Source: Prevotellaceae bacterium (GTDB lineage Bacteria > Bacteroidota > Bacteroidia > Bacteroidales > Bacteroidaceae). From it: a stretch of DNA of 14,870 nucleotides. The position numbers and the translations under genes were made by a program. Below, piece by piece: positions 1 to 7,049 of this stretch (position 1 is the stretch's first letter; every line of letters starts with the position of its first letter). The notes under the pieces were generated by a model, which saw only the letters and a program-made list of their open reading frames with translations, did no database searches and had not been told where the DNA came from. The stretch covers positions 1 to 14,870 of the forward strand of contig JAJPYP010000020.1 in assembly GCA_021204885.1 (NCBI GenBank). Reading direction: 5' to 3'.

Positions 1-95
1 TCAGCTGGAAGACCATCATCAATGCCATCGCACAGGCGGCCATCGCCGTGTTGACCGCCCTTGGCATCACCAGTTGCAGCAACTGGTTGGGGTAA
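1..95 (+). CDS. smalltalk protein, 3' end (partial)
   Basis: The reading frame starts at base 3 and gives 30 residues before TAA at 93-95. The residues run SWKTIINAIAQAAIAVLTAL and then GITSCSNWLG. This matches the Bacteroides 'smalltalk' family of roughly 30-residue peptides, whose members carry a W-K-x-I-I start, a short hydrophobic helix and a G-(V/I)-T-S-C end. The N-terminus lies outside the window. In Bacteroides these peptides usually sit between an HU-like DNA-binding protein gene and an N-acetylmuramoyl-L-alanine amidase gene, and the amidase is indeed next here. Their function is not known. The Thr-Ser-Cys ending of the helix recalls a lipobox, but no lipoprotein claim can be made from the partial sequence. 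Confidence 0.8.
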   Translation, partial: SWKTIINAIAQAAIAVLTALGITSCSNWLG

Positions 96-105
96 GATGA
101 GTTAT

Positions 106-186
106 ACCTGCCGCCCGAGCCGTTCCAACCGACCCATGTTGCAAGCATACCGGCGGCTTGGACGGCAGGTTTTGTATCACCTTTTT
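106..186 (+). terminator. long imperfect hairpin followed by a T-rich tract
   Basis: The arms at 106-122 and 154-170 pair over 17 positions with one mismatch and one G-U pair, and the outermost 8 bp (acctgccg / cggcaggt) are perfect. The 31-base loop contains a small inner atg/cat pairing. T-rich sequence follows, including six T residues near 182-187. It lies 10 bases after the smalltalk stop. The simplest reading is a transcription terminator for the gene ending at 95. A structured untranslated leader of the amidase is an alternative, because the loop is long for an intrinsic terminator. Confidence 0.5.
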
Positions 187-223
187 TAATCCGAACATTA
201 TCACCCTTTAATACCCCTATATC

Positions 224-289
224 ATGTATTACCTGTTTTACCTCCTGTTCCTGCTCTCCGCCCTTTGCTCCCTCTCGTTTACGGTTTAA
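224..289 (+). CDS. possible 21-residue hydrophobic peptide
   Basis: An ATG at 224 opens 21 codons ending in TAA at 287-289. The peptide begins MYYLFYLLFLLSALC and is almost entirely hydrophobic, as a single short membrane helix would be. No clear ribosome binding site is visible; the upstream bases are an AT-rich stretch. A 7-bp hairpin (tttacgg 278-284, ccgtaaa 291-297) overlaps the stop codon. Short hydrophobic ORFs arise easily by chance in pyrimidine-rich DNA, so this is a weak candidate. Its place between smalltalk and the amidase, both part of a conserved gene pair, is the main reason to list it. Confidence 0.2.
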   Translation: MYYLFYLLFLLSALCSLSFTV

Positions 290-355
290 CCCGTAAATGG
301 AACTAACTCATAAACAACTACCATCGTTTCTTAACCCTTAAACCAATAATATCGT

Positions 356-871
356 ATGATTACCGAACAATACCCCTTGCCCGAATACCCTGACATCATG
401 AGTGAAGAAGAGTTTCTTGAACGTATTGAGAACGGCCTTTCGATGCACTCTCCCCTTAGCGTGCGCTACCTCATATTACACTGCTCGGCCACGCGCTGCG
501 ACCAAGACTACACCGCGCAGCAGCTTAAACGCGACCACAAGGCACGTGGCTTCCGCACAGTAGGTTACCACTTCTACGTGCGCAAAGATGGCAGCGTAAC
601 CCAGCATAGAAGATTGTGGGAAGTGGGTGCCCACTGCCGCCCTTACAACCGCTGCTCCATCGGCATCTGCTACGAGGGCGGATTGGACGAAGAGGGCCAG
701 CCCAAGGACACGCGCACGTCGGCACAGACCAACACCTTGCGGCATATTTTCGCAAGCCTAAAGACTATCTTCCCCGATGCCCTAATCTGCGGCCACCGCG
801 ACCTGCCCGGCACCACGCCCAAAGCCTGCCCTTGCCTCGACACCGCCGCTGTGTTCGGGGGCATCGAATGA
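356..871 (+). CDS. N-acetylmuramoyl-L-alanine amidase, T7-lysozyme-like
   Basis: A 171-residue zinc amidase of the Amidase_2/PGRP fold that cleaves the bond between N-acetylmuramic acid and L-alanine in peptidoglycan. Counterparts of the T7 lysozyme active-site residues are visible. They are zinc ligands H42 (in LILHCSAT), H147 (GHRDL) and C158 (KACP), catalytic Tyr71 (GYHFYV) and Lys156. The signature GICYEGG follows at 103-109. About 35 residues precede the core, slightly more than in many relatives. There is no signal peptide, so export would need another route (as with phage endolysins), or the enzyme acts only on lysis. It follows the smalltalk peptide gene, the usual Bacteroides arrangement. 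ATG 356 is the first in-frame start; Met15 and Met30 are less likely alternatives. Family assignment is secure; the physiological role is not. Confidence 0.92.
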   Translation: MITEQYPLPEYPDIMSEEEFLERIENGLSMHSPLSVRYLILHCSATRCDQDYTAQQLKRDHKARGFRTVGYHFYVRKDGSVTQHRRLWEVGAHCRPYNRCSIGICYEGGLDEEGQPKDTRTSAQTNTLRHIFASLKTIFPDALICGHRDLPGTTPKACPCLDTAAVFGGIE

Positions 872-942
872 CACTTGAAACGGCAATAAAAAAACCTGGA
901 AATGGAAGAATATACTATCTTGATATGTTTGCTATCTGGGAA

Positions 943-957
943 ATAATCGGTGATTAT
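943..957. promoter_or_regulatory. small palindrome upstream of the DUF1016 nuclease gene
   Basis: ATAATC-GGT-GATTAT is a perfect 6-bp inverted repeat with a 3-base centre, 25 bases before the -7 candidate at 982. It could be an operator. The inner 11 bases (AATCGGTGATT) recur at 1413-1423 inside the coding region, which may be coincidence. Confidence 0.2.
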
Positions 958-981
958 CGATGCTCCGTCATAATAAAAGTG

Positions 982-989
982 TATCTTTG
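982..989 (+). promoter_or_regulatory. candidate -7 promoter box (TAtcTTTG)
   Basis: TATCTTTG matches the Bacteroidetes primary sigma -7 consensus TAnnTTTG exactly and lies 20 bases before the nuclease start codon. No convincing TTTG -33 element is seen 19-21 bases upstream, so the support is one box only. A second match (TATGTTTG) is at 924-931. Confidence 0.45.
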
Positions 990-1009
990 TAAGAGATGTA
1001 ATTAAGAAT

Positions 1010-2170
1010 ATGGATAAAGACACAGATATACAGACTGATAATGGTGTAATGGCTGATAGATTTCATGGCTACGCCGTGTTGCTTCGCCAAATCAAACAGC
1101 GGATGTTACTTGCCCGGCAAAGGGCGGTTTATGCTGCCAATGAGGAGTTGTTGCGGATGTATTGGGATGTTGGCGGAATGTTGCAGCAGAGCCAGAATGC
1201 AGACGGATGGGGTAAAAAGACTTTGCAACGGTTGTCGGTAGACTTGAAGAACGATTATCCTGAAATAAAAGGCTTCTCTGTACGTAATCTGCAGTGTATG
1301 ATGCAGTTCTTCAATGAGTACAATCAAGGACTTACGATGATAAAAAATACGGTTTCTCCAATTACGCAACCGGTGATTGCGCAACCTGACAAGGCATCAG
1401 GAGCAATTACGCAATCGGTGATTGCGCAATTGGAAGCGTATAATTTTACCCTTCCCATAAAACACTTGGATTGGTCGCATAACCTTATACTCATGCAGCA
1501 AGTCAAAGACATTCGCGCACGATATTGGTATATGGTGCAAAGCATCACATCCCATTGGAACACACGCTATCTGCAAGAGGCTATCAAGCTTGATCATTAT
1601 GGTAAACATGGGGCATTGGCAAACAATTTCATCCAAACTTTACCTGCACCGGAAGCTAACGAAGTAAAGTCAATGTTGAAAGATCCTTATATATTCGATA
1701 TGCTTACTTTTACTGACCAATACAATGAGCGTGATGTGGAAATGGGTTTGGTCAAGCATGTAGAGAAGTTTCTCATAGAAATGGGGGCAGGATTCGCCTT
1801 TATGGGCAGGCAATACCATATAGAAGTGTCAGGTGATGACTATTACATTGACATGCTGATGTACAACACTTTTCTACACCGATATTTGGTGATTGAGTTG
1901 AAAGATTCGGAATTTAAGCCGGAATATATCGGCAAGCTCAACTTCTACTGTTCGGCCGTGGACGATATTCTTTCCCGTAAGGGCGATAACCGCACTATCG
2001 GATTGTTGCTTTGTAAAAGTAAAGACCGTATCAAAGCTGAATACGCCTTGCGCGATATTCAAAAACCGATAGGCATCTCCGACTATGAATTGGGGCAGGC
2101 TCTGCCAAAAGATTTCAGGGGTAGTCTGCCGACAATAGAGGAAATCGAGAAAGAGTTGGAGATGGATTAG
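1010..2170 (+). CDS. DUF1016/YhcG-type PD-(D/E)XK nuclease family protein
   Basis: A 386-residue protein with the two-domain layout of the DUF1016 (YhcG) family. The N-terminal domain (about 15-115) has the signature YWDVGG..Q, GWGKKTLQRLS.DLK and GFSVRNLQCM. The C-terminal nuclease domain (about 220-375) has Asp281 (in YIDMLMYN) and E296-x-K298 (VIELK), giving a D-x14-E-x-K active site, followed by the family blocks FKPEYIGKLNFY, DNRTIGLLLC and EYALRDIQKPIG. The family joins restriction-like accessory nucleases; its exact substrate is not established. An unusual insertion at about residues 115-150 comes from a 15-codon direct duplication (ITQPVIAQ and ITQSVIAQ). It stands alone, with no methylase, specificity subunit or toxin partner beside it in this window. 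Base composition is more AT-rich than in the amidase before it, which fits acquisition as an accessory gene. Confidence 0.9.
   Translation: MDKDTDIQTDNGVMADRFHGYAVLLRQIKQRMLLARQRAVYAANEELLRMYWDVGGMLQQSQNADGWGKKTLQRLSVDLKNDYPEIKGFSVRNLQCMMQFFNEYNQGLTMIKNTVSPITQPVIAQPDKASGAITQSVIAQLEAYNFTLPIKHLDWSHNLILMQQVKDIRARYWYMVQSITSHWNTRYLQEAIKLDHYGKHGALANNFIQTLPAPEANEVKSMLKDPYIFDMLTFTDQYNERDVEMGLVKHVEKFLIEMGAGFAFMGRQYHIEVSGDDYYIDMLMYNTFLHRYLVIELKDSEFKPEYIGKLNFYCSAVDDILSRKGDNRTIGLLLCKSKDRIKAEYALRDIQKPIGISDYELGQALPKDFRGSLPTIEEIEKELEMD
1359..1429 (+). repeat. 26-bp direct repeat inside the nuclease gene
   Basis: The two copies at 1359-1384 and 1404-1429 begin caattacgcaa and end ggtgattgcgcaa. They differ at one base (C1370 against T1415) and are offset by 45 bases, a whole number of codons. 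They encode ITQPVIAQ and ITQSVIAQ. Each copy also contains the self-complementary 8-mer ttgcgcaa. Confidence 0.85.
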
Positions 2171-2222
2171 TGATCAAGCGCGAACAGGTTGTGCATAACT
2201 TTATGTTGACTTCAAGGGACAT

Positions 2223-2243
2223 GGAGGTTTAGCTATAATCTCC
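2223..2243 (+). terminator. weak hairpin after the nuclease gene
   Basis: ggaggtt (2223-2229) pairs with aatctcc (2237-2243) with one G-U pair and a 7-base loop, followed by ttcaattt. The stem is short and the T-tract poor. It is the only terminator candidate between the nuclease gene and the operon starting at 2425. The rest of 2171-2424 is AT-rich leader and promoter sequence with no gene I can support. Confidence 0.25.
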
Positions 2244-2363
2244 TTCAATTTGTCGGACTAAATCATTCTTGGATCGCACTTTATTTGGTAAGCTATTCAT
2301 AGAGTTAATCACTTTTAACTATTTTTCTTGCTTTATATGCATTCAATTTGTAAAGTATTATTA

Positions 2364-2371
2364 TATCTTTG
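2364..2371 (+). promoter_or_regulatory. candidate -7 promoter box (TAtcTTTG) of the 2425-8378 operon
   Basis: TATCTTTG fits the Bacteroidetes -7 consensus TAnnTTTG and is followed by GCC. A TTTG at 2347-2350 is only 13 bases upstream, closer than the usual 19-21. The box would give a transcript starting near 2377 with a leader of about 50 bases before the ATG at 2425. This supports ATG 2425 over the more upstream in-frame TTG near 2269. Confidence 0.5.
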
Positions 2372-2424
2372 CCGCTACTAAGTATAATCATAACAACAAA
2401 CAAATTAAAAAACGTATTATTTTT

Positions 2425-3237
2425 ATGAGACTCAAATGTATTATTACAATTGTAACGCTGTGTTTCGCTTTGTATTCAGTTTCATTACAAGCACAAATAT
2501 CGCGTAACGAGTGGAGTTTTGGTCCGGTGCTGCAGACGGACAATTTTTTGTATGCTGATGTGGGGTCATATGTTATTGGGCGTACACTTTTAGCTATTTT
2601 TGATGATGATGCGGATGAAATGGGTGAATTTATCTATAAAAATAGATGTTGGTATCCACTTCTCAGGTACAGGGCAAATGTCGTAAGTAAGATGGAATTT
2701 GCCGGCGGTAAAGCGAAAGTCTATCCTCGTGCTTGGGGATTCTCTAAATGGGACTGGTCGCTTGCAACTTATGCCGTAGGATACCACGTAGGTTATCTGT
2801 CGCGTGTCGTTCCTTTGGGCTTTGATTTGCAGGTGGATTATGCGCAGGATGGCTTCAAAATTAAGCCTGCCGGTTCAGACACGAAATCTTCTGTTAAGAA
2901 GCGGATGATATCCTCCACCGCATTGTTGAGAATAAGGTTGCTTAAATATGAGAGCAATAGGATAAATCCCGTTTTGGAGCTTGGCGGTAGCTACGACTAC
3001 GCATTCCACTATCACGATGACACTATCAATGACAAAGATGCCGTGAACAACGGCTTCAATGGAATTATCGGCTTGGGGTTCACCAATACAGAAGGACATA
3101 TTTCTGTCTCGTTGCGCTATGAACATTCTTTCTATGATTTCTACAATAAGGACTATTTGTACGATGGCAACCCGATGTTTGCGGGTTCGAACTCCACTTT
3201 CGGTAGATTGAGTCTTGCCATAACGTTCAGACATTAA
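2425..3237 (+). CDS. predicted outer-membrane beta-barrel protein, unknown function
   Basis: The start at 2425 gives 270 residues with a clear signal peptide: basic MRLK, a hydrophobic core to about residue 20, and an S-L-Q-A-Q end at 20-24, the usual Bacteroidetes cleavage region. The mature protein is rich in aromatic and glycine residues in alternating patterns (SLATYAVGYHVGYLSR, ELGGSYDYAFHY, HISVSLRYEHSFYDFY). It ends in a strand closing with an aromatic residue, GRLSLAITFRH, as porin-like barrels do. These features suggest a small outer-membrane beta-barrel, but I do not recognise a named family. It is the first gene of six tightly spaced genes on the same strand, all encoding exported proteins. 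Reading the frame from upstream near 2269 would bury the signal peptide in the middle of the protein and overlap the promoter, so I reject that start. Confidence 0.75.
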   Translation: MRLKCIITIVTLCFALYSVSLQAQISRNEWSFGPVLQTDNFLYADVGSYVIGRTLLAIFDDDADEMGEFIYKNRCWYPLLRYRANVVSKMEFAGGKAKVYPRAWGFSKWDWSLATYAVGYHVGYLSRVVPLGFDLQVDYAQDGFKIKPAGSDTKSSVKKRMISSTALLRIRLLKYESNRINPVLELGGSYDYAFHYHDDTINDKDAVNNGFNGIIGLGFTNTEGHISVSLRYEHSFYDFYNKDYLYDGNPMFAGSNSTFGRLSLAITFRH

Positions 3238-3256
3238 ACTATAAACTGTTTATATT

Positions 3257-3814
3257 ATGAGATTAAAATTATTAGTGCGCAGTCTCTCTATCGGGGCTAT
3301 GGTATTCGCAATATGCGTAGGGTGTCAGGCTTCAAACAAGAAAGATCTGCGTCATATCCTCACTTCTCAGAAGGAGAGTGGATACAGTAAGGTGATGGTC
3401 GACAGCATAGCATCCATTATCTTTGATTCAAAGAAAGTGTCGTGTTCTCTTCCGTCGGCAAGCGCTGCCGATTCTCTTCGCGTAGATACTATGGCTTGTG
3501 TGCCCGCTTGCGTTGGAAACGCGCTGGTTTGTATTCTTTTTAACGAACAGAATTTTCAAAGGAATGATACCGTCTATGGCATATTTCAACCTTGGGCAAC
3601 GTATGAATTCAGGGCAAGCAAGAAACGGGCCGTATATTTGGAACTGGACTTCAGCCTTCGTAAATGGAAATTGCTTGACAATAACAAGCAGGAGATATGT
3701 GTACAAGATACGAGGTTTGGAAATATGGAACTGCTCTATCTGACAAGGCTGCTCTTTGCCGATGACAAGACTTTGAACCTTTTGAACGAGAACCTTAATT
3801 ACACGAACAAATGA
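3257..3814 (+). CDS. putative lipoprotein, unknown function
   Basis: A 185-residue protein beginning MRLKLLVRSLSIGAMVF, a basic then hydrophobic export signal. Cys23 follows in the context AICVGCQAS. The G-C junction suits lipoprotein processing, but the residue three before the cysteine is another cysteine rather than the usual Leu or Val, so the lipobox is atypical. The mature part has no motif I recognise. Several short beta-type stretches (KRAVYLELDFSLRKWKLLD) hint at a small soluble domain. It starts 19 bases after the barrel gene and overlaps the following caspase-like gene by the four bases ATGA (3811-3814), so translation of the two is probably coupled. The role is unknown; a periplasmic or outer-membrane accessory of the operon is the natural guess. 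Confidence 0.7.
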   Translation: MRLKLLVRSLSIGAMVFAICVGCQASNKKDLRHILTSQKESGYSKVMVDSIASIIFDSKKVSCSLPSASAADSLRVDTMACVPACVGNALVCILFNEQNFQRNDTVYGIFQPWATYEFRASKKRAVYLELDFSLRKWKLLDNNKQEICVQDTRFGNMELLYLTRLLFADDKTLNLLNENLNYTNK

Positions 3815-5031
3815 AAAGGCTTATATTATTCGCAAGTCTTATCCTTGCCATTATCGCAGGTAAGGCACAGACTATTCACTGGTTGACGTTTATTGACACT
3901 ACGGACAAAAATGTTGGACAAATTGACATTGTGGGACGACAAGTGCTTTATTCGCATTTCATCAACGATGTAAACGCGGCATTGGCTCCGAAAGGTTATA
4001 CCACAGACATACAAGACTTCTACGGAAAAAGAACATCTCCCGAGAATTGCAAGGCTGCCGTAGAGGGTCTTCGCATCAGCAACCCTAATGATATTATAGT
4101 GTTCTACTATATAGGACATGGCGGAAGACCGAACACGGATGTGGATTATGTAAAAAAACACCCTTATCCGCAAATGTTTTTGGCACAAAACTATGATGAG
4201 AAGCTTATCCCGCTCGAATGGGTTTACAATGAATTGAGTACAAAGGGGGCGAGGCTGTCGGTTACTATCGGCATGTGTTGCAATGTATTTCAAAACATGA
4301 CTATAAAAGAAGGTCCGGCTTTTTCGCCAAATTATGGAGCTTCCTATATGAGTGGTACGAAGTTGGCGAGGATACAAGAGTTGTTCCTCAATCAGAAAGG
4401 TAGCGTGATTGCCACGTCTTCATCGCCCGGACAGAGTTCAGGGTGTTTTACTACTACCAGTTTTGGTACCATTGATGCATACACTACCGTGTTATGCGAC
4501 ATCTTTAACAACTATCTTGACAGTTACGGCGAGACGCTTACATGGGACGATCTTTTAGGGTCGATAGGTTCTACTATTAACAAAGTGACGGATGGCGAAC
4601 AGACTCCGTTCCACGAAACGCATCTCACGGCAGCCACGGCACCGAAAACCACTACGCCTAATGTACCCACTGACAAGCAGATAGAAGAAACGAAACAAAA
4701 GCAGACTCCCGGCACCACAAAGCAGCAAGGCGATGCAGACAACTGGGTCAACAGCTTGACAAAGAGTCTTGCCACACTTATCAACGTGAATGTCAGCGAG
4801 GAGGACCGCATTAGTTTGGAAAGGAAATTGAATGGTCTGTTTGCCGATGATGCGCAAGTAAAGATACTGGGGCAAGACGGAGACACGACCATCGATCGCG
4901 AGTCGGCCGATGTATTCCTTGGCCGTTTGGCCACGAGCCGCCTTCTGCTGAATGTGGGCGTTGTGGAGGGTAGTTTCAATTCGAACAACAAGATTCAAAC
5001 GCTAAAGGTGCGCGAGGTGTATAAGAAATGA
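3811..5031 (+). CDS. exported divergent caspase-like (C14-type) protein
   Basis: A 406-residue protein with a signal peptide (MKRLILFASLILAIIAGKAQ, cleavage near residue 20). The part from about 21 to 270 has the order of elements of a caspase/clan CD p20-like fold. A strand INDVNAALAPKGY is followed by NDIIVFYYIGHGG with candidate catalytic His103, then ARLSVTIGMCCNV with candidate catalytic Cys156. In typical caspase homologues the cysteine motif is D-x-C-H-S-G; here the Asp is Gly154 and His-Ser is replaced by Cys-Asn, so this is a divergent member. Residues of about 270-305 form a Thr/Pro/Gln/Lys-rich linker. A C-terminal domain (about 310-406) begins with a helix and a segment (LNGLFADDAQVKILG) resembling parts of the next two gene products. 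Its start codon overlaps the upstream stop (ATGA). Activity is not certain from sequence; a structural homologue without catalysis is possible. Confidence 0.75.
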   Translation: MKRLILFASLILAIIAGKAQTIHWLTFIDTTDKNVGQIDIVGRQVLYSHFINDVNAALAPKGYTTDIQDFYGKRTSPENCKAAVEGLRISNPNDIIVFYYIGHGGRPNTDVDYVKKHPYPQMFLAQNYDEKLIPLEWVYNELSTKGARLSVTIGMCCNVFQNMTIKEGPAFSPNYGASYMSGTKLARIQELFLNQKGSVIATSSSPGQSSGCFTTTSFGTIDAYTTVLCDIFNNYLDSYGETLTWDDLLGSIGSTINKVTDGEQTPFHETHLTAATAPKTTTPNVPTDKQIEETKQKQTPGTTKQQGDADNWVNSLTKSLATLINVNVSEEDRISLERKLNGLFADDAQVKILGQDGDTTIDRESADVFLGRLATSRLLLNVGVVEGSFNSNNKIQTLKVREVYKK

Positions 5032-5060
5032 GAAAAGGACAACGGATTAAAACAACAGAT

Positions 5061-5663
5061 ATGAAAACGATACGCAAGATTGCAGTACTGGCACTATTGC
5101 TCTGCCTTGGTGGCCCTGTCATGGCTCAAGCAACCGATCAGGACTATATGTTAGGCCGGCGGGCGGCGGAGAAAGTGGCGCAAATGAACGATTACATATC
5201 GTTTATGGCAAACAAGAAAAAGTCGCAGGACAACCGCATGTATTATCGCAGGAAAGCGCTTAACCTGTTCATGGGCAAGGGCGACAGTTACGAAGAGAAT
5301 GGGGTGACGAAAGCCGGGGTACAGATGGAAGTGACATCGAAGTATCGGAGTAGTGTGAGTCATAAATATATGAGGACTTATTTCACGAACCTCGTAAATG
5401 GTCTTACCGCTTACGACGATGTGCAAATAAGCTCTACAGAGATAGCCAATATCAAAGTGAGCAATTTGCGGCAGGTGGGCGACAACTTGTATGTGTGTAC
5501 CTGCGAATACTCCCAGGCTTTCGCCGGGTATCGCGATGGCAGGATTATTTATAAAGACATCACTACCAAGCGGATTAAATGTTACGTCAAGACGGAAGAT
5601 ACGGAAGACGGGGTGGAATATATAATCCTTCTGGGTGATGTATATGCCATTGACACAAAGTAA
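5061..5663 (+). CDS. exported protein of unknown function sharing a module with the next gene product
   Basis: The start at ATG 5061 gives 200 residues with a signal peptide (MKTIRKIAVLALLLCLGG, ending PVMAQA near residue 24). An earlier in-frame ATG at 5028 overlaps the upstream stop but would put 11 charged residues before the signal peptide. The mature protein looks like a single alpha+beta domain: a helical start (EKVAQMNDYISFMANKK), then strands, a block SQAFAGYRDGRIIYKDITTK, and a final strand pair DGVEYIILLGDVY. I recall this block pattern from Bacteroidetes proteins found near caspase-family genes, but cannot name a family. Residues 36-95 and 175-197 resemble residues 313-371 and 432-454 of the protein encoded at 5671. 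It probably acts in the periplasm. Confidence 0.7.
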   Translation: MKTIRKIAVLALLLCLGGPVMAQATDQDYMLGRRAAEKVAQMNDYISFMANKKKSQDNRMYYRRKALNLFMGKGDSYEENGVTKAGVQMEVTSKYRSSVSHKYMRTYFTNLVNGLTAYDDVQISSTEIANIKVSNLRQVGDNLYVCTCEYSQAFAGYRDGRIIYKDITTKRIKCYVKTEDTEDGVEYIILLGDVYAIDTK

Positions 5664-5670
5664 GGACAAT

Positions 5671-7047
5671 ATGCAGCGATTAGAATGGTTAAAGTGCCTG
5701 ATTATAGGCATTTTCGTTCTTATGCCTGTGGGCATGCATGCGCAGGCATTGGCACTGAACGCAACCGACTCATACTTCCATGCGGTGCGCGTGGGGTTGG
5801 TTGACGAGTTTTTCGACCGCTTCAACGGAGTGACCGCACATCCCGACCTTGCCGGCGAAGGGCTGGAAAGTCGTAAGGAGAACCTGTTGATGCTGTTCGA
5901 CTTGTCCCAATTCAAGTCGAAAGAGGATTCATTGTTCGTGGAAGCCCAAAAGTTTGCCGATAAGGTAGCAGAAGATTCCGTATTCATTCATTACGAGGAC
6001 ACCACGTGGTTTGCCCTTGCACATTGCAAAGGCGTGATGGAAGGGCGGAGCGTTAAATTCGATTTGTACCTTACTGTGGAACATAGGAAAGGGAATATGT
6101 ACAAATGGGTGATTGCCAATGCGGGTGGCAGCCTCTTCGACGCCACTCCCCATACTTCTGGCGAGGTTATGCTCTATCCCGATGATCATGAAACCAATTT
6201 CCTTTCCCTGCGGCGCATGACGGAAGAGCAACCGAAGGACGTTTGCGCGTTTATGGAAAAGGGCTTTTCGTATGATCCGACTTCCGCTTTTGCCTATCTT
6301 GTGTATAGTGGCAAGCTTAAGATTGATTACGTGGACGAGTTGGAGTTTGTCTTCACGCAAGTGCCGGGATACATTTTCAATGTGAAGTACTTTGAAAGGG
6401 AACGGAACAACGCCGGGTGGCTGATAGCGGAATGTTACAAGATTTCTGACGAAGGAAAGAAACGCTTGCTTGGTTTAGTACATACAAGCGCGTCGACTGG
6501 GGAGACTTATAAACCGTGCGTACCGGACTCTACGACAATCTATGGCGTGGATTGCGATACTGTCCACACCCTTCAGCCGGATTTTAAGGCGACCTACGAG
6601 CGGCGGTTGTTAGAGAAACTTGCGTTGGCGAAAGACTATATGGCGTTTATGCAGCGCGATGACAGCTTGCGGGCTTCATCGATTTATAAGGTAAAGATGG
6701 AAAGTCTCTTCGTAAAAGAGGCGAAAGTGTTTTTGCTGAACGCGGACGCGGACAGTGTCGCCGTTGTAACTGTCAACGAGTTTTGTGACATGGTAATAGA
6801 GAAAGAGGCAGGACATTTTGTTTTGGATTCTGTTGCCGTGCCTGTTTGGAGCGATGATGTGCTGACACTTGATGCACCCGACAACATTTGTGAGGCTCCT
6901 TCCCGCTTGCAGCCGTTCTCCGGAGAAAAAGCCTCTGAAGGTGCTTTGTACGTTCAAACACTGTATATTTATAAAGAAGAGATAGAAAACGGAGTGGAAT
7001 GGCTGCCCGTATTTGGCGATTTGACGGTAAAAGTTTTAGAGGAATGA
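5671..7047 (+). CDS. exported two-domain protein of unknown function
   Basis: ATG 5671, seven bases after the previous stop and preceded by taaggac, gives 458 residues. The signal peptide (basic start, hydrophobic core, V-G-M-H-A-Q end at 20-25) fixes this start over the in-frame ATG at 5635, which lies inside the previous gene. The N-terminal part (about 30-300) includes DEFFDRFNG and a block with alternating hydrophobic residues, SVKFDLYLTVEHR, of no family I can name. The C-terminal part (about 305-458) resembles the whole mature protein encoded at 5061: EKLALAKDYMAFM against EKVAQMNDYISFM, and NGVEWLPVFGDL against DGVEYIILLGDV. This points to duplication and fusion of a shared module. It overlaps nothing but sits only a few bases from both neighbours, as a middle gene of the operon. 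Probably periplasmic. Confidence 0.7.
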   Translation: MQRLEWLKCLIIGIFVLMPVGMHAQALALNATDSYFHAVRVGLVDEFFDRFNGVTAHPDLAGEGLESRKENLLMLFDLSQFKSKEDSLFVEAQKFADKVAEDSVFIHYEDTTWFALAHCKGVMEGRSVKFDLYLTVEHRKGNMYKWVIANAGGSLFDATPHTSGEVMLYPDDHETNFLSLRRMTEEQPKDVCAFMEKGFSYDPTSAFAYLVYSGKLKIDYVDELEFVFTQVPGYIFNVKYFERERNNAGWLIAECYKISDEGKKRLLGLVHTSASTGETYKPCVPDSTTIYGVDCDTVHTLQPDFKATYERRLLEKLALAKDYMAFMQRDDSLRASSIYKVKMESLFVKEAKVFLLNADADSVAVVTVNEFCDMVIEKEAGHFVLDSVAVPVWSDDVLTLDAPDNICEAPSRLQPFSGEKASEGALYVQTLYIYKEEIENGVEWLPVFGDLTVKVLEE

Positions 7048-7049
7048 TT

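Noticed and set aside
2269..2424. N-terminal extension of the beta-barrel protein
   Set aside because: It would place 52 residues before a normal signal peptide and overlap the TATCTTTG promoter box.
5151..5987. 278-codon open frame on the minus strand
   Set aside because: It crosses two + strand genes whose products have signal peptides and a shared module; the antisense product has no recognisable feature.
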